DNA of 12,186 nt from contig JAJYDI010000049.1 of the NCBI GenBank assembly GCA_021777635.1, positions 1 to 12,186 on the forward strand, in the 5' to 3' direction. How positions within the stretch are numbered: position 1 is the stretch's first letter; each line of letters opens with the position of its first letter. The position numbers and the translations under genes are program-made. Below the pieces are notes generated by a model. That model had not been told where the DNA came from. It did no database searches and worked only from the letters and a program-made list of their open reading frames with translations. Positions 1 to 7,007 of the stretch are shown here, one piece after another. Source of the DNA: Pseudomonadota bacterium. Lineage in GTDB: Bacteria; Pseudomonadota; Gammaproteobacteria; Xanthomonadales; Rhodanobacteraceae.

Positions 1-163
1 GGTCAAGGAGACCGATCTCGAAAGCACCCACTACCGCTTCGAGCTGGAAGACGGTAGCGTGGTCGAGGTCAAGGGGAATGACGAAGTGGAATACGACGGC
101 GAGACACACACCGCCGCCAATCTGTTTGATGCATTGAAGGAAGGCTATTACGGCAAGTTCTGA
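1..163 (+). CDS. nrdJa: C-terminal end of probable B12-dependent ribonucleotide reductase large subunit (partial)
   Basis: The frame is open from base 2 to the TGA at 161-163 and gives the last 53 residues of a protein that begins outside the window. The tail has an acidic beta-rich stretch (FELEDGSVVEVKGNDEVEYDG) and ends in the helix-like NLFDALKEGYYGKF. I recall NrdJa subunits of split adenosylcobalamin-dependent ribonucleotide reductases ending in very similar fashion, but this is from memory and not a search. The strongest support is context: a clear NrdJb follows on the same strand about 670 bp downstream. NrdJa would carry the catalytic barrel that reduces ribonucleoside diphosphates in the cytoplasm. 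No catalytic residue lies in the visible part, so another protein with this kind of C terminus remains possible. Confidence 0.55.
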   Translation, partial: VKETDLESTHYRFELEDGSVVEVKGNDEVEYDGETHTAANLFDALKEGYYGKF

Positions 164-228
164 GTGCCGAGGGAATGCGATCGCGTCCTGCAGGGCTCAC
201 GTCCCAACTGACTCGTCGGAGAGGCATC

Positions 229-759
229 ATGCACAGCGAAACCAGCACCATCGAAAGCACCGCCAGCGCGGTGAAGGATAGCGCCGCCGAATTCGGCACC
301 ACGGTCACCGTCAAGACGGCAGATGCCGTCGCAGCGGCGGCCGGCGGCGTAGCGGCGGCCGGCCAGGCCGTCGCCAAACAGGCGCGCACGGTCGCGCGCA
401 AAGCCAAGGCCGTCGCCAAGAAAGCGGCCAGCAAGCCCACTGCCAAGAAGTCCGCTGTGAAAAAACCGGCCAGGAAGGCCGCGAAGAAAGTCGCCAAGGC
501 CGTCAAGAAGGCGCGCAAGGTGGTCAAGAAGTCTGCGCGCAAGGTTGCCCGCAAGGCGACGGCGGCAAAGAAGCCGGCCGGTCGCAAGATGACGGTCAGG
601 AAGGTCGTGCGCAAGGCGGCCAAGAAGACCAAGGCCGGCGCCAAGCCGGCGAGAAAAGTCGTGCGCAGGGCAGTCAAGAAAGCCAAGGCCACCGCCAAGG
701 CCGTGCGCAAGCCGGCGGCGAAGAAGGCTGCCAGAAAGGCCGTACGCGGCAAGAAATGA
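229..759 (+). CDS. Lys/Ala-rich histone H1-like protein
   Basis: This is a 176-residue, very basic protein. Residues 1 to about 50 are less charged and could form a helix rich in Ser, Thr, Ala and Glu. From about residue 55 to the end it is almost entirely Lys, Ala, Arg, Val and Pro in degenerate units such as KKA, ARKA and KPA. This low-complexity tail resembles the C-terminal domain of eukaryotic histone H1 and of bacterial H1-like and AlgP-like proteins, which bind DNA without sequence preference. I chose the ATG at 229 because GGAGAGG lies just upstream (218-224). An in-frame ATG at 175 has no ribosome binding site and would add an implausible 18-residue extension. It lies between the nrdJa tail and nrdJb, same strand. 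A role in nucleoid organisation is inferred from composition. A phasin-like reading of the N-terminal helix is possible but weak. Confidence 0.75.
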   Translation: MHSETSTIESTASAVKDSAAEFGTTVTVKTADAVAAAAGGVAAAGQAVAKQARTVARKAKAVAKKAASKPTAKKSAVKKPARKAAKKVAKAVKKARKVVKKSARKVARKATAAKKPAGRKMTVRKVVRKAAKKTKAGAKPARKVVRRAVKKAKATAKAVRKPAAKKAARKAVRGKK

Positions 760-772
760 GCCTGCAACACCT

Positions 773-792
773 GGCCCGGCTGCGGCCGGGCC
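773..792 (+). terminator. GC-rich hairpin, possible terminator or processing site
   Basis: The sequence holds a perfect 8-bp stem (GGCCCGGC / GCCGGGCC) with a four-base TGCG loop, 13 bases after the stop of the histone-like gene. It is followed by GGCTTTG, not a U-tract, so it is not a canonical intrinsic terminator. It may attenuate read-through into nrdJb or protect the 3' end of the upstream message. Confidence 0.4.
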
Positions 793-835
793 GGCTTTGC
801 GGCCGTCGGCCGTGCCATCCGTTTCAGAGCATTCC

Positions 836-1585
836 ATGACGATCAAGATCGACAAGAAGATCAAGGGTTACAGCGTGGCACGACCCGAGGGCAAGAGCGC
901 GGCATCGCCACCGGCCGCGACGAGCGTGCCCACGCCTGCCGGTGCCGAAGTCATCCAGATGCACGAAAAGGTCGAACGGCCCGACGTGCTGATCGGCTCC
1001 ACCTACAAGATCAAGTCACCGCTGTTCGAGCACGCGCTGTACGTCACCCTCAACGACATCGTGCTCAATGCCGGCACCGTGCATGAGCTGCGCCGACCCT
1101 TCGAGATCTTCGTCAACTCGAAGAACATGGATCACTTCCAGTGGATCGTGGCGCTGACCCGGATCATGTCCGCGGTATTTCGCAAGGGCGGCGACGTCAC
1201 CTTCCTGGTCGAGGAGCTGAAGGCCGTGTTCGACCCGCGCGGTGGCTATTTCAAGCCCGGCGGCATCTACATGCCCTCGATCGTCGCCGAGCTGGGCGCG
1301 GTGATCGAGCAGCACATGAAGATGATCGGCCTGATTCGCGATCCCGACATCAGTGATGCGCAGCGTGCTCTGATGAGCGAGAAGCGCGCCGCCTACGAGG
1401 CCGGCGCAAAAAAAAACGCTGAAATCAGCGCTGACCTCGCCGGTGCCGGCACCACGCGCAAGTCCGTTCCTGCCGGCTCGTTTCCACCCGGTGCGACGAT
1501 GTGCGGCAAGTGCAACACCAGCGCCGTGGTGCTGATGGACGGCTGCGCGACCTGCCTGAACTGCGGCTACAGCAAGTGCGGTTGA
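836..1585 (+). CDS. nrdJb: B12-dependent ribonucleotide reductase accessory subunit NrdJb (TSCPD-type)
   Basis: This 249-residue protein matches the small subunit of split class II ribonucleotide reductases, which is the C-terminal part of single-chain NrdJ. The core from about residue 45 to 165 carries the recognisable strings RRPFEIFVNSKNMDHFQWI, RKGGDVTFLVEELKAVFDPRGGY and YMPSIVAELG. A hinge rich in Ala, Gly and Lys leads to a tail with Cys at 223, 226, 237, 240, 243 and 248. In this family such cysteines form a zinc knuckle plus a redox pair that re-reduces the active site of the large subunit. The ATG at 836 is preferred because MTIKIDKKIKGY begins the family-like sequence; an in-frame ATG at 797 adds 13 residues lying on the preceding hairpin. 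The ribosome binding site is weak. An A9 run at 1408-1416 lies in the hinge. It ends 67 bases before convergent kdpE. Confidence 0.85.
   Translation: MTIKIDKKIKGYSVARPEGKSAASPPAATSVPTPAGAEVIQMHEKVERPDVLIGSTYKIKSPLFEHALYVTLNDIVLNAGTVHELRRPFEIFVNSKNMDHFQWIVALTRIMSAVFRKGGDVTFLVEELKAVFDPRGGYFKPGGIYMPSIVAELGAVIEQHMKMIGLIRDPDISDAQRALMSEKRAAYEAGAKKNAEISADLAGAGTTRKSVPAGSFPPGATMCGKCNTSAVVLMDGCATCLNCGYSKCG
1397..1430 (+). promoter_or_regulatory. Candidate slippage/frameshift site in nrdJb
   Basis: In order, the sequence shows GAGG at 1397-1400, nine consecutive A at 1408-1416, and an inverted repeat CGCTGA/TCAGCG at 1417-1430. In the -1 frame the A run leads straight to CGC TGA, with the stop at 1420-1422. 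A -1 slip would therefore end the protein at about residue 194, before the cysteine tail. The three elements resemble the layout of the dnaX frameshift site (upstream Shine-Dalgarno-like signal, A-rich slip site, downstream hairpin). The hairpin is short and very close to the A run, so function is unproven. Confidence 0.35.
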
Positions 1586-1618
1586 ATCGGGACTGCATGT
1601 CCTGAGTATGTCTGCAGC

Positions 1619-1649
1619 GCGGCGCCTGCGAGGAAGTGCTTTTCGCCGC
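1619..1649. terminator. Weak stem-loop between convergent nrdJb and kdpE
   Basis: GCGGCG at 1619-1624 can pair with CGCCGC at 1644-1649 across a 19-base loop. It includes a TTTT run at 1640-1643 on the + strand side. This is the only paired structure I see in the 67-base convergent gap, and it is a poor terminator by shape. It could serve the end of the kdp operon, nrdJb, or neither. Confidence 0.2.
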
Positions 1650-1652
1650 CCG

Positions 1653-2354
1653 CTAGTCAGCGTCCGCAAAACGATAGCCGACGCCGATCTCGGTCAGCAG
1701 CCAGCGTGGTTGCGTCGGGTCGTCTTCGATCTTGGTGCGCAACGCGCGCATGTAGGTGCGCAGGTAGTGCGGCGACTCCACGTGCGCCGGGCCCCACACC
1801 TCGCGCAGCAGTTGGCGGTGCGTGAGCACCTTGCCGCGCTGGCTGGCCAGCGCCAGCAACAGCTGGTACTCGCGCGGGGTCAGGTGCACGTCCGTGCCAC
1901 GCAGCTGCACGCGGCGCGCGGCGATGTCGATCAGCAGTGCGCCCGCCTCGATGCGCCCGCTGACATCACCGGCGCGCTGGCCCGCGAGATGCCGCGAGGC
2001 CACACGCAGTCGCGCCAGCAGTTCCTCGATGCCGAAGGGCTTGGTCAGGTAGTCATCAGCGCCGTGGTCCAGCGCGGCCACCTTGTCCTGCTCCCGTATG
2101 CGCGCCGAAAGCACCAGGATCGGGCGCGTGTACCACTCGCGCAGGCGCCGGATCAGGTCCAGACCCGACAGATCAGGCAGGCCGAGATCGAGGATCACCA
2201 TGTCGGGTTGGCGCGCGGCCACCAGGCGCAAGCCCTCGGCTGCCGTTGCGGCCTCGTGAGGTTCATAACCGTGGATCTCCAGCGCGGCGACCAGGAAGCG
2301 CCGGATCTGCGGATCGTCCTCGATCAGCACGATGCGGGTGCGCGGCTCATTCAT
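1653..2354 (-). CDS. kdpE: KdpE, response regulator of the kdp operon
   Basis: This is a 233-residue OmpR/PhoB-type regulator. The receiver domain (about 1-120) has the acidic pair D13/D14, the phosphoacceptor D56 in VILDLGLPDLSG, S83 and K105 in DDYLTKPF. The winged-helix domain (about 130-230) carries HLTPREYQLLLAL, the recognition region LLREVWG and the terminal wing IGVGYRF. The string ESPHYLRTYMRALRTKIE is characteristic of KdpE. The ATG at 2354 is chosen because it starts directly before the receiver and overlaps the kdpD stop by 8 bases, which implies coupled translation. A longer frame from 2417 would read 21 extra residues inside kdpD. Phosphorylated by KdpD, it should activate transcription at the kdp promoter; a matching direct repeat lies upstream of the operon at 11069-11085. 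Confidence 0.95.
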   Translation of the reverse strand: MNEPRTRIVLIEDDPQIRRFLVAALEIHGYEPHEAATAAEGLRLVAARQPDMVILDLGLPDLSGLDLIRRLREWYTRPILVLSARIREQDKVAALDHGADDYLTKPFGIEELLARLRVASRHLAGQRAGDVSGRIEAGALLIDIAARRVQLRGTDVHLTPREYQLLLALASQRGKVLTHRQLLREVWGPAHVESPHYLRTYMRALRTKIEDDPTQPRWLLTEIGVGYRFADAD

Positions 2355-5073
2355 CGGCCGGGCGCTCCGCACGGTGCAGCGGCAGGGTGAAGGCGAACTC
2401 GGCGCCGCCGCCTGCACGTGTCAACGCGCTGATTTGGCCGCCGTGCGCGTTGACGATGGCGCGCGCGATGGTCAGGCCCAGGCCGAAGCCGCTCTGCGCG
2501 CCCTCGGCATGGCCGCGCTGGAACTTGTCGAAGATGCGCTGTTCCTCGCCAGCGGGCAGCCCCGGCCCGCGATCACGCACCGCCACGTGCAACCAGTCGG
2601 CATCGGCGTGCGCGGCGATCTCGATCGGCGAGTCCGCTGGCGTATGCCTGACGGCGTTCTCGATCAGATTGATCAGCAGCTGCCCGATCAGGATCTCGTC
2701 GCCGGGGAACAACGGCAGCCCCGGCGCCAGTTCGACCCGTACAGCACGCGTGCCGAGCACGCCGCGCAGCTGTGCCAGCGCCGCGCCGATCAGCTCGTCG
2801 ATCGCCAGCCAGTCGCGCTTCAGCGCCGGCCGATCGGCGTCGAGGCGGCTGAGGTCCAGCAGGTTGCCGGCGAGCCGGTGCAGGCGTTCGGCCTCGCCCA
2901 GCAGGCTCTGCAGCAGGGTGCGCCGATGCGTCTCGTCGATGTCGCCCGGCGGGCCGGACAGCAGCGTGGTGGCGGCGCCGATGATGGTCGCCAGCGGCGT
3001 GCGGAAATCGTGCGAGATCGCGCTCAGCAAGGCGTTGCGCAGGCGTTCGGATTCGATCTCGATGCCGGCATTGCGCGCGGCTTCGGCCAGTTGAACGCGT
3101 TCGATTGCGATGGCGGCCTGATTGACCATCGTATCGAGCAGATGCATCTGTTCAGGTACTGCCAGCAGCCGCGGCTCGCGCGGACGCAGCGCAAGCACGC
3201 CGATGCAGCGCTGCAGCGCGTTCAACGGCAGGTAGACGGCGTCGGCGCTGGCGAGCGTGTCGGTGCCCAGCCCGGCGCGACGCTGGTGGTCATAGCTCCA
3301 CTGCGCGATGCCGAGATCGTTGCCCGGAACCGGAAAGCGCGTCTGCCCCGGCGGTGGCGCGCGGCCGCGCGTGCAGAACAGCGATGGATCCTGCAGGTGG
3401 CCCTCGGCATCCGGCAGCAGCACCGCAGCGCGACCGCCGACCGCCTCCAGAATGTGCTGGCAGAGCACCCGGACCAGCTGCTCGCGTGAACGCTCGCGCG
3501 CCAATTCGCTGCTGAGTGCGTTGAGCTCGCGCATGCGGCGTTCGCGATGTCGTGCAACGGACGCGCCGCGGCGCCCCTGTGCGGTCAGGTTGCTGATCAA
3601 CAGGCCGACCGTCAGCATCACCACGAAGGTCAGCAGGTACTGGGTGTCGGACACGGCGAACGAGAAATAGGGCTCGACGAACAGGAAATCGAACAACCCG
3701 ACGCTGACGAGGGATGCCAGCACAGACGGGCCGCGGCCGTAGCGGGCGGCGACCCAGACCACGGCCAGCAGATAGATCATCACCAGGTTGGTGAGACCGA
3801 GGATGCGGAACAGCCCGGCACAGATCAGGGTTGCCAGTGCAACGGCGGCCAGCCCCTTGAGGTAGGCGGGATGCCGGCTGGAGCGCCTCGGCAGACGCGG
3901 CACCGCCGTCACCGGAGCACCCGGTTCGCTGGTGACGACCAGGATGTCGATGTCGCCGCTGTCGCGGATCAGCGCATCGACCAGGCTCGGGCGCATACGA
4001 TCGAGCAGGCGGGAGCGCACCGGCTTGCCGACGATGATCTTGCTGACATTGCGCTGCCGCGCCAGATCCAGAAGCTCATCGGCGACTCTTTCGCCGCCAA
4101 GGTTGGCCGTCTGCGCCCCCAGACTCTCGGCCAGCTTGAGCGTTCGCAGGACGCGGTCGCGCGCAGCCTGCGGAAGTCGTTGCAGGCCAGGGGTCTCGAC
4201 ATAGGCGGCCAGCCATTCGGCATGCAGCGCCGAGGCCAGCCGCCGTGCGCGGCGTACCAGACGCTCCGACAGCGCGTCGGGGCCGATACAGACCAGCACG
4301 CGCTCGCCGGCGGCCCAGGTCTCGGCGATGGCGTGACGTTCGCGGTATTCGCGCATCGCCGCGTCGACGCGATCGGCGGTAGCGCGCAGTGCCAGCTGGC
4401 GTAACGCGATCAGGTTGCCCTTGCGGAAGAACGCGGCCTGTGCGCGGTCGGCCTGCTCGGGCAGATAGATCTTGCCCTCGCGCAACCGCTCGAGCAGGTC
4501 GTCGGGTGGCAGGTCGACCAGTTCGACATCGTCGGCGTCCTCGAACAAGCTGTCGGGAACCGTTTCGCGCACCTGCGTTCCGGTGATCTGGGTGACGATG
4601 TCGTTGATGCTCTCGAGATGCTGGACGTTGACCGTGGTGAAGACGTCGATGCCTGCCTCGAGCAGCTCGCGCACATCCTGCCAGCGCTTGGCGTGGCGTG
4701 TCCCGGGAGGGTTGCTGTGCGCGAGCTCGTCGACCAGCAGAAGCTGCGGCCTGCGCTGCAACGCGGCATCCAGGTCGAACTCGGCGAGGGTGATGCCGCG
4801 ATGCACGAGATGCTGTGTCGGCAGCCGCTCAAGGCCTGTCAGCAGAACCTCGGTCTCGGCGCGTCCATGCGGCTCGACATAGCCGATGACGACATCCATG
4901 CCCGCCGCACGCTGCTTGCGCGCCGCTTCGAGCATGGCGTAGGTCTTGCCGACGCCGGCGCAGGCGCCGAAGAAGATCTTCAGACGGCCGCGCGCCGCTG
5001 CCAGGGCCTCGCGTTGGACGCGTTGCAGCAACTCATCGGGATCGGGGCGCGCGGATGTGCGCTCGACGGCCAT
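2347..5073 (-). CDS. kdpD: KdpD, K+-responsive membrane sensor histidine kinase
   Basis: This is a full-length 908-residue KdpD. The N-terminal KdpD domain (about 25-235) has a Walker A motif GACAGVGKT at 36-44. A Usp-like domain follows at about 255-380, ending in DIDILVVTSEP. Closely spaced membrane segments lie at about 400-495, a GAF-like domain at about 520-660, and the dimerisation/phosphoacceptor domain with H688 in ISHDFRTPL. The ATP-binding domain shows the N box INLIENAVRHT, G1 DRGPGLP and G2 GFGLGLTIA. The ATG at 5073 has GAAGGA a few bases upstream. In this family the kinase senses low K+ or osmotic stress and phosphorylates KdpE. An 80-base gap separates it from kdpC, the largest internal gap in the operon; I see no convincing promoter in it. 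No key residue is missing. Confidence 0.96.
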   Translation of the reverse strand: MAVERTSARPDPDELLQRVQREALAAARGRLKIFFGACAGVGKTYAMLEAARKQRAAGMDVVIGYVEPHGRAETEVLLTGLERLPTQHLVHRGITLAEFDLDAALQRRPQLLLVDELAHSNPPGTRHAKRWQDVRELLEAGIDVFTTVNVQHLESINDIVTQITGTQVRETVPDSLFEDADDVELVDLPPDDLLERLREGKIYLPEQADRAQAAFFRKGNLIALRQLALRATADRVDAAMREYRERHAIAETWAAGERVLVCIGPDALSERLVRRARRLASALHAEWLAAYVETPGLQRLPQAARDRVLRTLKLAESLGAQTANLGGERVADELLDLARQRNVSKIIVGKPVRSRLLDRMRPSLVDALIRDSGDIDILVVTSEPGAPVTAVPRLPRRSSRHPAYLKGLAAVALATLICAGLFRILGLTNLVMIYLLAVVWVAARYGRGPSVLASLVSVGLFDFLFVEPYFSFAVSDTQYLLTFVVMLTVGLLISNLTAQGRRGASVARHRERRMRELNALSSELARERSREQLVRVLCQHILEAVGGRAAVLLPDAEGHLQDPSLFCTRGRAPPPGQTRFPVPGNDLGIAQWSYDHQRRAGLGTDTLASADAVYLPLNALQRCIGVLALRPREPRLLAVPEQMHLLDTMVNQAAIAIERVQLAEAARNAGIEIESERLRNALLSAISHDFRTPLATIIGAATTLLSGPPGDIDETHRRTLLQSLLGEAERLHRLAGNLLDLSRLDADRPALKRDWLAIDELIGAALAQLRGVLGTRAVRVELAPGLPLFPGDEILIGQLLINLIENAVRHTPADSPIEIAAHADADWLHVAVRDRGPGLPAGEEQRIFDKFQRGHAEGAQSGFGLGLTIARAIVNAHGGQISALTRAGGGAEFAFTLPLHRAERPADE

Positions 5074-5153
5074 GCGGGTCCTTCGGCGTTCACGTGGCGC
5101 TGTGATGGTGACTGCGCGGCGGCGTCAGCGCCAGAGCCCGGGTGCGAAAGGCC

Positions 5154-5738
5154 TCAATGTGACGGGAGCCAACGCCCGTCGAGGCGCAGGTTGAGCTCCA
5201 GAACGTTGACCCGCGGCTCGCCCAACACTCCAAGCTGGCGCCCGCGCGTCGAGGCGTCGATCAGCGCCTGCACGCGGGCCGACGGCAGGCCGCGGGCATG
5301 CGCGACCCGGGCTGCCTGGTAGGCGGCGGCGGCGGGTGAGATGTCGGGATCGAGTCCACTGGCGGATGCGGTTACTAGATCCACCGGCACCGGCGCGGTA
5401 TTGCCGGGATCGGCGGCGCGCAGCGCCGCGACGCGGCGTGCGACGTCGGCGCGCAACGCGGGATTGGTCGGACCCAGATTCGAGCCCCCGGATGCCAGCC
5501 CGTTGTAAGCCCCGCCCGCGGTGGCCGAGGGCCGGCTCCAGAAATAGCGTGGATCGCGGAACGGCTGGCCGATCAGGCGCGAACCCAGAACCTTGCCGTC
5601 ATGCACGATCAGACTACCGTTGGCCTGGCGCGGAAACAGGACTTGCGCCAGCCCGGTCACGGTCAGCGGGTAGAGGATGCCGGTCAATGCGGTCAACAGC
5701 ACCAGCATGGCGATGGATTGGCGGAAGAGCGTGGCCAT
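5154..5738 (-). CDS. kdpC: KdpC subunit of the K+-transporting ATPase
   Basis: This is a 194-residue protein, close to the usual KdpC length (about 190). A single N-terminal membrane segment spans about residues 8-30 (ends [11 protein letters not shown]). The periplasmic part has the family strings [18 protein letters not shown], the Ser/Gly/Asn-rich [32 protein letters not shown] and the terminal [14 protein letters not shown]. KdpC joins KdpA and KdpB in the inner-membrane pump and increases its affinity. The ATG at 5738 is supported by GAGG about 10 bases upstream and by the start of the membrane anchor; a frame from 5783 would add 15 non-family residues overlapping the end of the porin gene. 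It is separated from kdpB by the porin gene, which breaks the usual kdpABC adjacency. Confidence 0.95.
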   Translation of the reverse strand: MATLFRQSIAMLVLLTALTGILYPLTVTGLAQVLFPRQANGSLIVHDGKVLGSRLIGQPFRDPRYFWSRPSATAGGAYNGLASGGSNLGPTNPALRADVARRVAALRAADPGNTAPVPVDLVTASASGLDPDISPAAAAYQAARVAHARGLPSARVQALIDASTRGRQLGVLGEPRVNVLELNLRLDGRWLPSH

Positions 5739-5779
5739 GGTGATGACCTCAGGTTGGCATTCGGAGGATGGGCAATGCG

Positions 5780-6979
5780 TCAAATCAAAATCCCGGTTTC
5801 AAGCATCATGCGCAACTGCGATCTGTTGCTGTAATCCTGCCCCAGCGCGAATCCTGGTGTCGTATCGCTCGTCTTCACATAGGAAAGCTCGCCGCGTACG
5901 AAAAACAGTCTGTTTTGATAGGTTGGCGTCAGCGTTAGCGACCACGCCTTGCTGCCTGGACCATAAAGCAGGTTCGGCGAGCCGTTCGTCGCGCTGCCGC
6001 TCGAACTGATGAACTCCGCGCGGCCGGCCAAGCTGAAGTTCGAATTGAACGCGTAGTTCGCAAGCAACGCCGCGCCCGTTGTCGATGCCGAATGCACGAT
6101 GCCAAGCTCGGCGTTCGCCGGCACGCGCGTGTATTGCAGATATGGCGTGAGCGTCCATGACCCGGCTGCGTGCGTGTAGATCACGTTCAGGATCTGGCTA
6201 TTGTTCTGCAACAGTGGGGTAACCGCGCTGACGCGCGCGCTCTGGCCCATATTTCCGCCGGCGATGAAACTGAGCGTGTCATTCTGGTCGATCGCGTACG
6301 CGAGCGAGCCGCACAGCCAGTTGTAGCGATTCGAATAGAACCCATCATTCCACGAGACAGAGGTAGTGACCGGCCCTTGCACATACGTCGCTTGCAGGCC
6401 ACGGTTGACAGCGCTTTCCTGATTCCACAGCAGGCCGCGTTCGATATTCATGTTCTCGAACGTGAACGTGTATTCGGCGCCGATCATCGTCGGCAATTTC
6501 CCGGCCATGATGCTGAAGTGGTCGTTCGGCGCGTACTTGACAAAAGCCTGTGGCACCGCGCCGTAGAACGTATCGATCGTCTTGTGCGCAGGCAGATACG
6601 CCGTGCCTAGCGCAGGCATCGAATAACCGCCGACCTGCACGAAAAACTGCAACGGACCCGACGTCTTTTGAATGAAAACCTGGACGCTGCTGAGGTCTGA
6701 TAGCGCCTTGCGGTCACCCGGAAAGCGATGGTCTTGCGACAGCGCGAGGCCAGTGATTGCGCCCGTGACATACCAGGTGCCGAGGGCGCCGGTATCGAAA
6801 CTTGTCGGATTCGGATTGGCGGCGAGCGGCCCCGTCATGCCCGGCGTGCTCATCGCGGTGGGCGTCGCGGGTGTGTCACTTATCGTCGACTGCGCAAACC
6901 CGCTGCTCGCAGGCAGCAAGATAAGAGCCAGCGCAGCGGTCGGGTGTTTCTGGCGCAATGCTGAAGAAACGGCGTTCAT
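5780..6979 (-). CDS. Outer-membrane beta-barrel porin (OmpL/BBP2-like) inside the kdp operon
   Basis: This is a 399-residue protein with a typical Sec signal peptide (hydrophobic core [16 protein letters not shown], probable cleavage near A29). A Pro/Thr/Ser-rich linker follows to about residue 60. The rest alternates hydrophobic and polar residues with many aromatics, as in transmembrane beta strands (for example [15 protein letters not shown] and [13 protein letters not shown]). The string [14 protein letters not shown] at about 177-190 resembles what I recall from putative beta-barrel porin-2 (OmpL-like) proteins. The last residue is Ile, not the common Phe. It lies 28 bases after kdpB and 41 before kdpC on the same strand, so it is probably co-transcribed. 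I counted 32/60 G+C at 5821-5880 and 34/60 at 6481-6540, against 46/60 inside kdpB at 7741-7800, so it may be acquired. Passage of ions across the outer membrane is inferred; substrate specificity is unknown. Confidence 0.82.
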   Translation of the reverse strand: MNAVSSALRQKHPTAALALILLPASSGFAQSTISDTPATPTAMSTPGMTGPLAANPNPTSFDTGALGTWYVTGAITGLALSQDHRFPGDRKALSDLSSVQVFIQKTSGPLQFFVQVGGYSMPALGTAYLPAHKTIDTFYGAVPQAFVKYAPNDHFSIMAGKLPTMIGAEYTFTFENMNIERGLLWNQESAVNRGLQATYVQGPVTTSVSWNDGFYSNRYNWLCGSLAYAIDQNDTLSFIAGGNMGQSARVSAVTPLLQNNSQILNVIYTHAAGSWTLTPYLQYTRVPANAELGIVHSASTTGAALLANYAFNSNFSLAGRAEFISSSGSATNGSPNLLYGPGSKAWSLTLTPTYQNRLFFVRGELSYVKTSDTTPGFALGQDYSNRSQLRMMLETGILI

Positions 6980-7007
6980 CCTGGAATTCCCACTTCGTTC
7001 TTTGTAT

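Noticed and set aside
175..228. Start of the histone-like gene at 175
   Set aside because: No ribosome binding site precedes it, whereas GGAGAGG stands correctly before the ATG at 229.
69..818. A 249-codon minus-strand frame rich in Ala, Leu and Phe that looks like a membrane protein
   Set aside because: It is the reverse complement of the Lys/Ala-rich histone-like gene: AAG and GCC codons read backwards give Leu and Gly/Ala-type residues. No ribosome binding site supports it.
797..835. Upstream in-frame start for nrdJb at 797
   Set aside because: The added 13 residues overlap the 3' flank of a strong hairpin and carry no family-like sequence.
5074..5153. A separate promoter for kdpDE in the kdpC-kdpD gap
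   Set aside because: The gap is GC-rich and I see no -10-like or KdpE-like element, so read-through from the operon promoter is the simpler view.
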